A stretch of DNA of 64,000 bases from Engraulis encrasicolus. Lineage: Eukaryota; Chordata; Actinopteri; Clupeiformes; Engraulidae. Under the pieces are notes generated by a model that saw only the letters and a program-made list of their open reading frames with translations, made no database searches and was not told the DNA's origin. The stretch is taken from the NCBI RefSeq assembly GCF_034702125.1, contig NC_085875.1, positions 46,439,770-46,503,769 of the forward strand. Reading direction: 5' to 3'. The position numbers and the translations under genes were made by a program. Shown in pieces: positions 50,940 to 64,000 of the stretch (position 1 is the stretch's first letter; every line of letters starts with the position of its first letter).

Positions 50940-51500
50940 ATTTTAAACGTTTACGCTGCCCGAGGAGCTGATGAGATGTGCTGATATTGCATAATAAGGC
51001 AGACCCAAAAGGTCACTTCACTTGTGTGGGCAGTTTGTAATTATCACTATCATTATTTTATCAAAACACTACAATAAGAGCACTCGATAATTGTGGACAT
51101 GTGAAACTACTGGCTTTAGAATAACACTGTACAGACTAATCTACTGTACTGGCAGGCTGTACTGGCTGTATATGTCCATATATCCATTCACAACCAAAAG
51201 GATTTCATGGTCCCTATGAGAAATGAACAGGATCTGATGTGCGTTTATGTATTCAAAGGTATTTAGTGCGTTTGAAGTATTCCCTTAACTAAAGGGGAGG
51301 TCTTTGAGTAGATGACAGGGTCCCGTCCAGCTTAGAGGTACCTCTGGTGGGGATGCTGGGTTGGTAATGGAGATGGAGATGGTTGGGGTTGGTCACAGGC
51401 AGCACAGTCTTGGGGGACTTGGGGGACATGAGTGAGGCACTCCAAGGAGCCCTGATCTGATCTCTGGACCGTGTGGGACAGTGTGGAGGTCAGTGTTGGT

Positions 51501-63527
<12,027 letters not shown>

Positions 63528-63544
63528 CTGCAGGGATGACAAGA

Positions 63545-63768
63545 CGTCACAGAAGCAGGAAGACAGACAGACAAAGGCAGACAGTGAAGGAGAGAAGAGA
63601 CAGGGAGACAGCAAAAGACAGAGACAGAGAAGGAAAAAGAGAGAAGGAGAAAAAAAAGACAGATTGAGATGCAGTGACAAACAGAGATAGAGATGAAAGA
63701 GAGAGAGAGAGAACGACAGCAAGAAACAATGAGGGAAAGAGAGAGAGAGAGAGAGAGAGGAGAGAGAC

Positions 63769-63834
<66 letters not shown>

Positions 63835-63880
63835 AAGACAAGGAGGGAGAGAGAAAGAGAAAGATCAAGAGAGGTGATTG
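63545..63880. repeat. purine-rich tract with (GA)n core
   Basis: Strongly purine-biased plus strand (CT-rich in the slc25a21 transcript), with a pure GA run at about 63773-63830. It lies upstream of the 63527 exon. Confidence 0.93.
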
Positions 63881-64000
63881 GTGAAATGGTTGAGTAGAGG
63901 TGTTGAAAGGAGATATTGGGGGCAGGGCATGAGGGAGAGGGGAGGGAGGGTGTGGAGTAGAGTACTTTTATTAATAATGAAGGAAATGATTAAGGTGACT

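Overview
The window reads as ray-finned fish (teleost-like) nuclear DNA. Four conserved vertebrate genes with canonical introns are recognisable. The non-coding DNA carries tRNA-derived SINEs of a type common in fishes, hAT-type MITEs and a very heavy load of dinucleotide microsatellites. No species is claimed.

Layout: nkx2.1 on the minus strand (6717-8255), nkx2.9 (the counterpart of mammalian NKX2-8) on the minus strand (14217-15176), pax9 on the plus strand (31504-40408), and the 3' half of slc25a21 on the minus strand (51501-63527, continuing beyond the right edge). Order and orientation match the mammalian NKX2-1/NKX2-8/PAX9/SLC25A21 block. Three genes encode patterning transcription factors of thyroid, lung, ventral forebrain, floor plate and pharyngeal pouches. 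The fourth encodes a mitochondrial 2-oxodicarboxylate carrier, and its introns are known in vertebrates to hold pax9-region regulatory DNA. nkx2.9 and pax9 are divergent across 16 kb; pax9 and slc25a21 are convergent.

Regions: 1-6.1 kb is intergenic, downstream of nkx2.1. 8.3-13.7 kb and 15.4-31.5 kb are intergenic, with stretches that look like developmental enhancers (clustered TAATTA, octamer and NK2-type sites). 17.8-24.3 kb is a transposon-rich island: a 2.3 kb element with 40-bp terminal inverted repeats, two hAT MITEs and a SINE. 31.5-41.7 kb is pax9. 41.7-50.9 kb is intergenic and dominated by CA/GT and GA arrays, a higher-order minisatellite, a third hAT MITE and a decayed hammerhead-ribozyme-like motif. 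50.9-64 kb is slc25a21, its introns full of CT/GA/GT tracts with islands of ordinary complex sequence.

Main points for a second look: a word, TAGGCCTA, occurs about 40 times before 38.3 kb and was not seen afterwards; pax9 has a histidine-rich C-terminal extension; a microsatellite serves as the polypyrimidine tract of the slc25a21 terminal exon; the slc25a21 exon ending at 63363 has a weak splice donor; and a Penelope-type hammerhead motif appears inactivated at G12. I found no wholly new gene system. All counts and alignments were made by eye.
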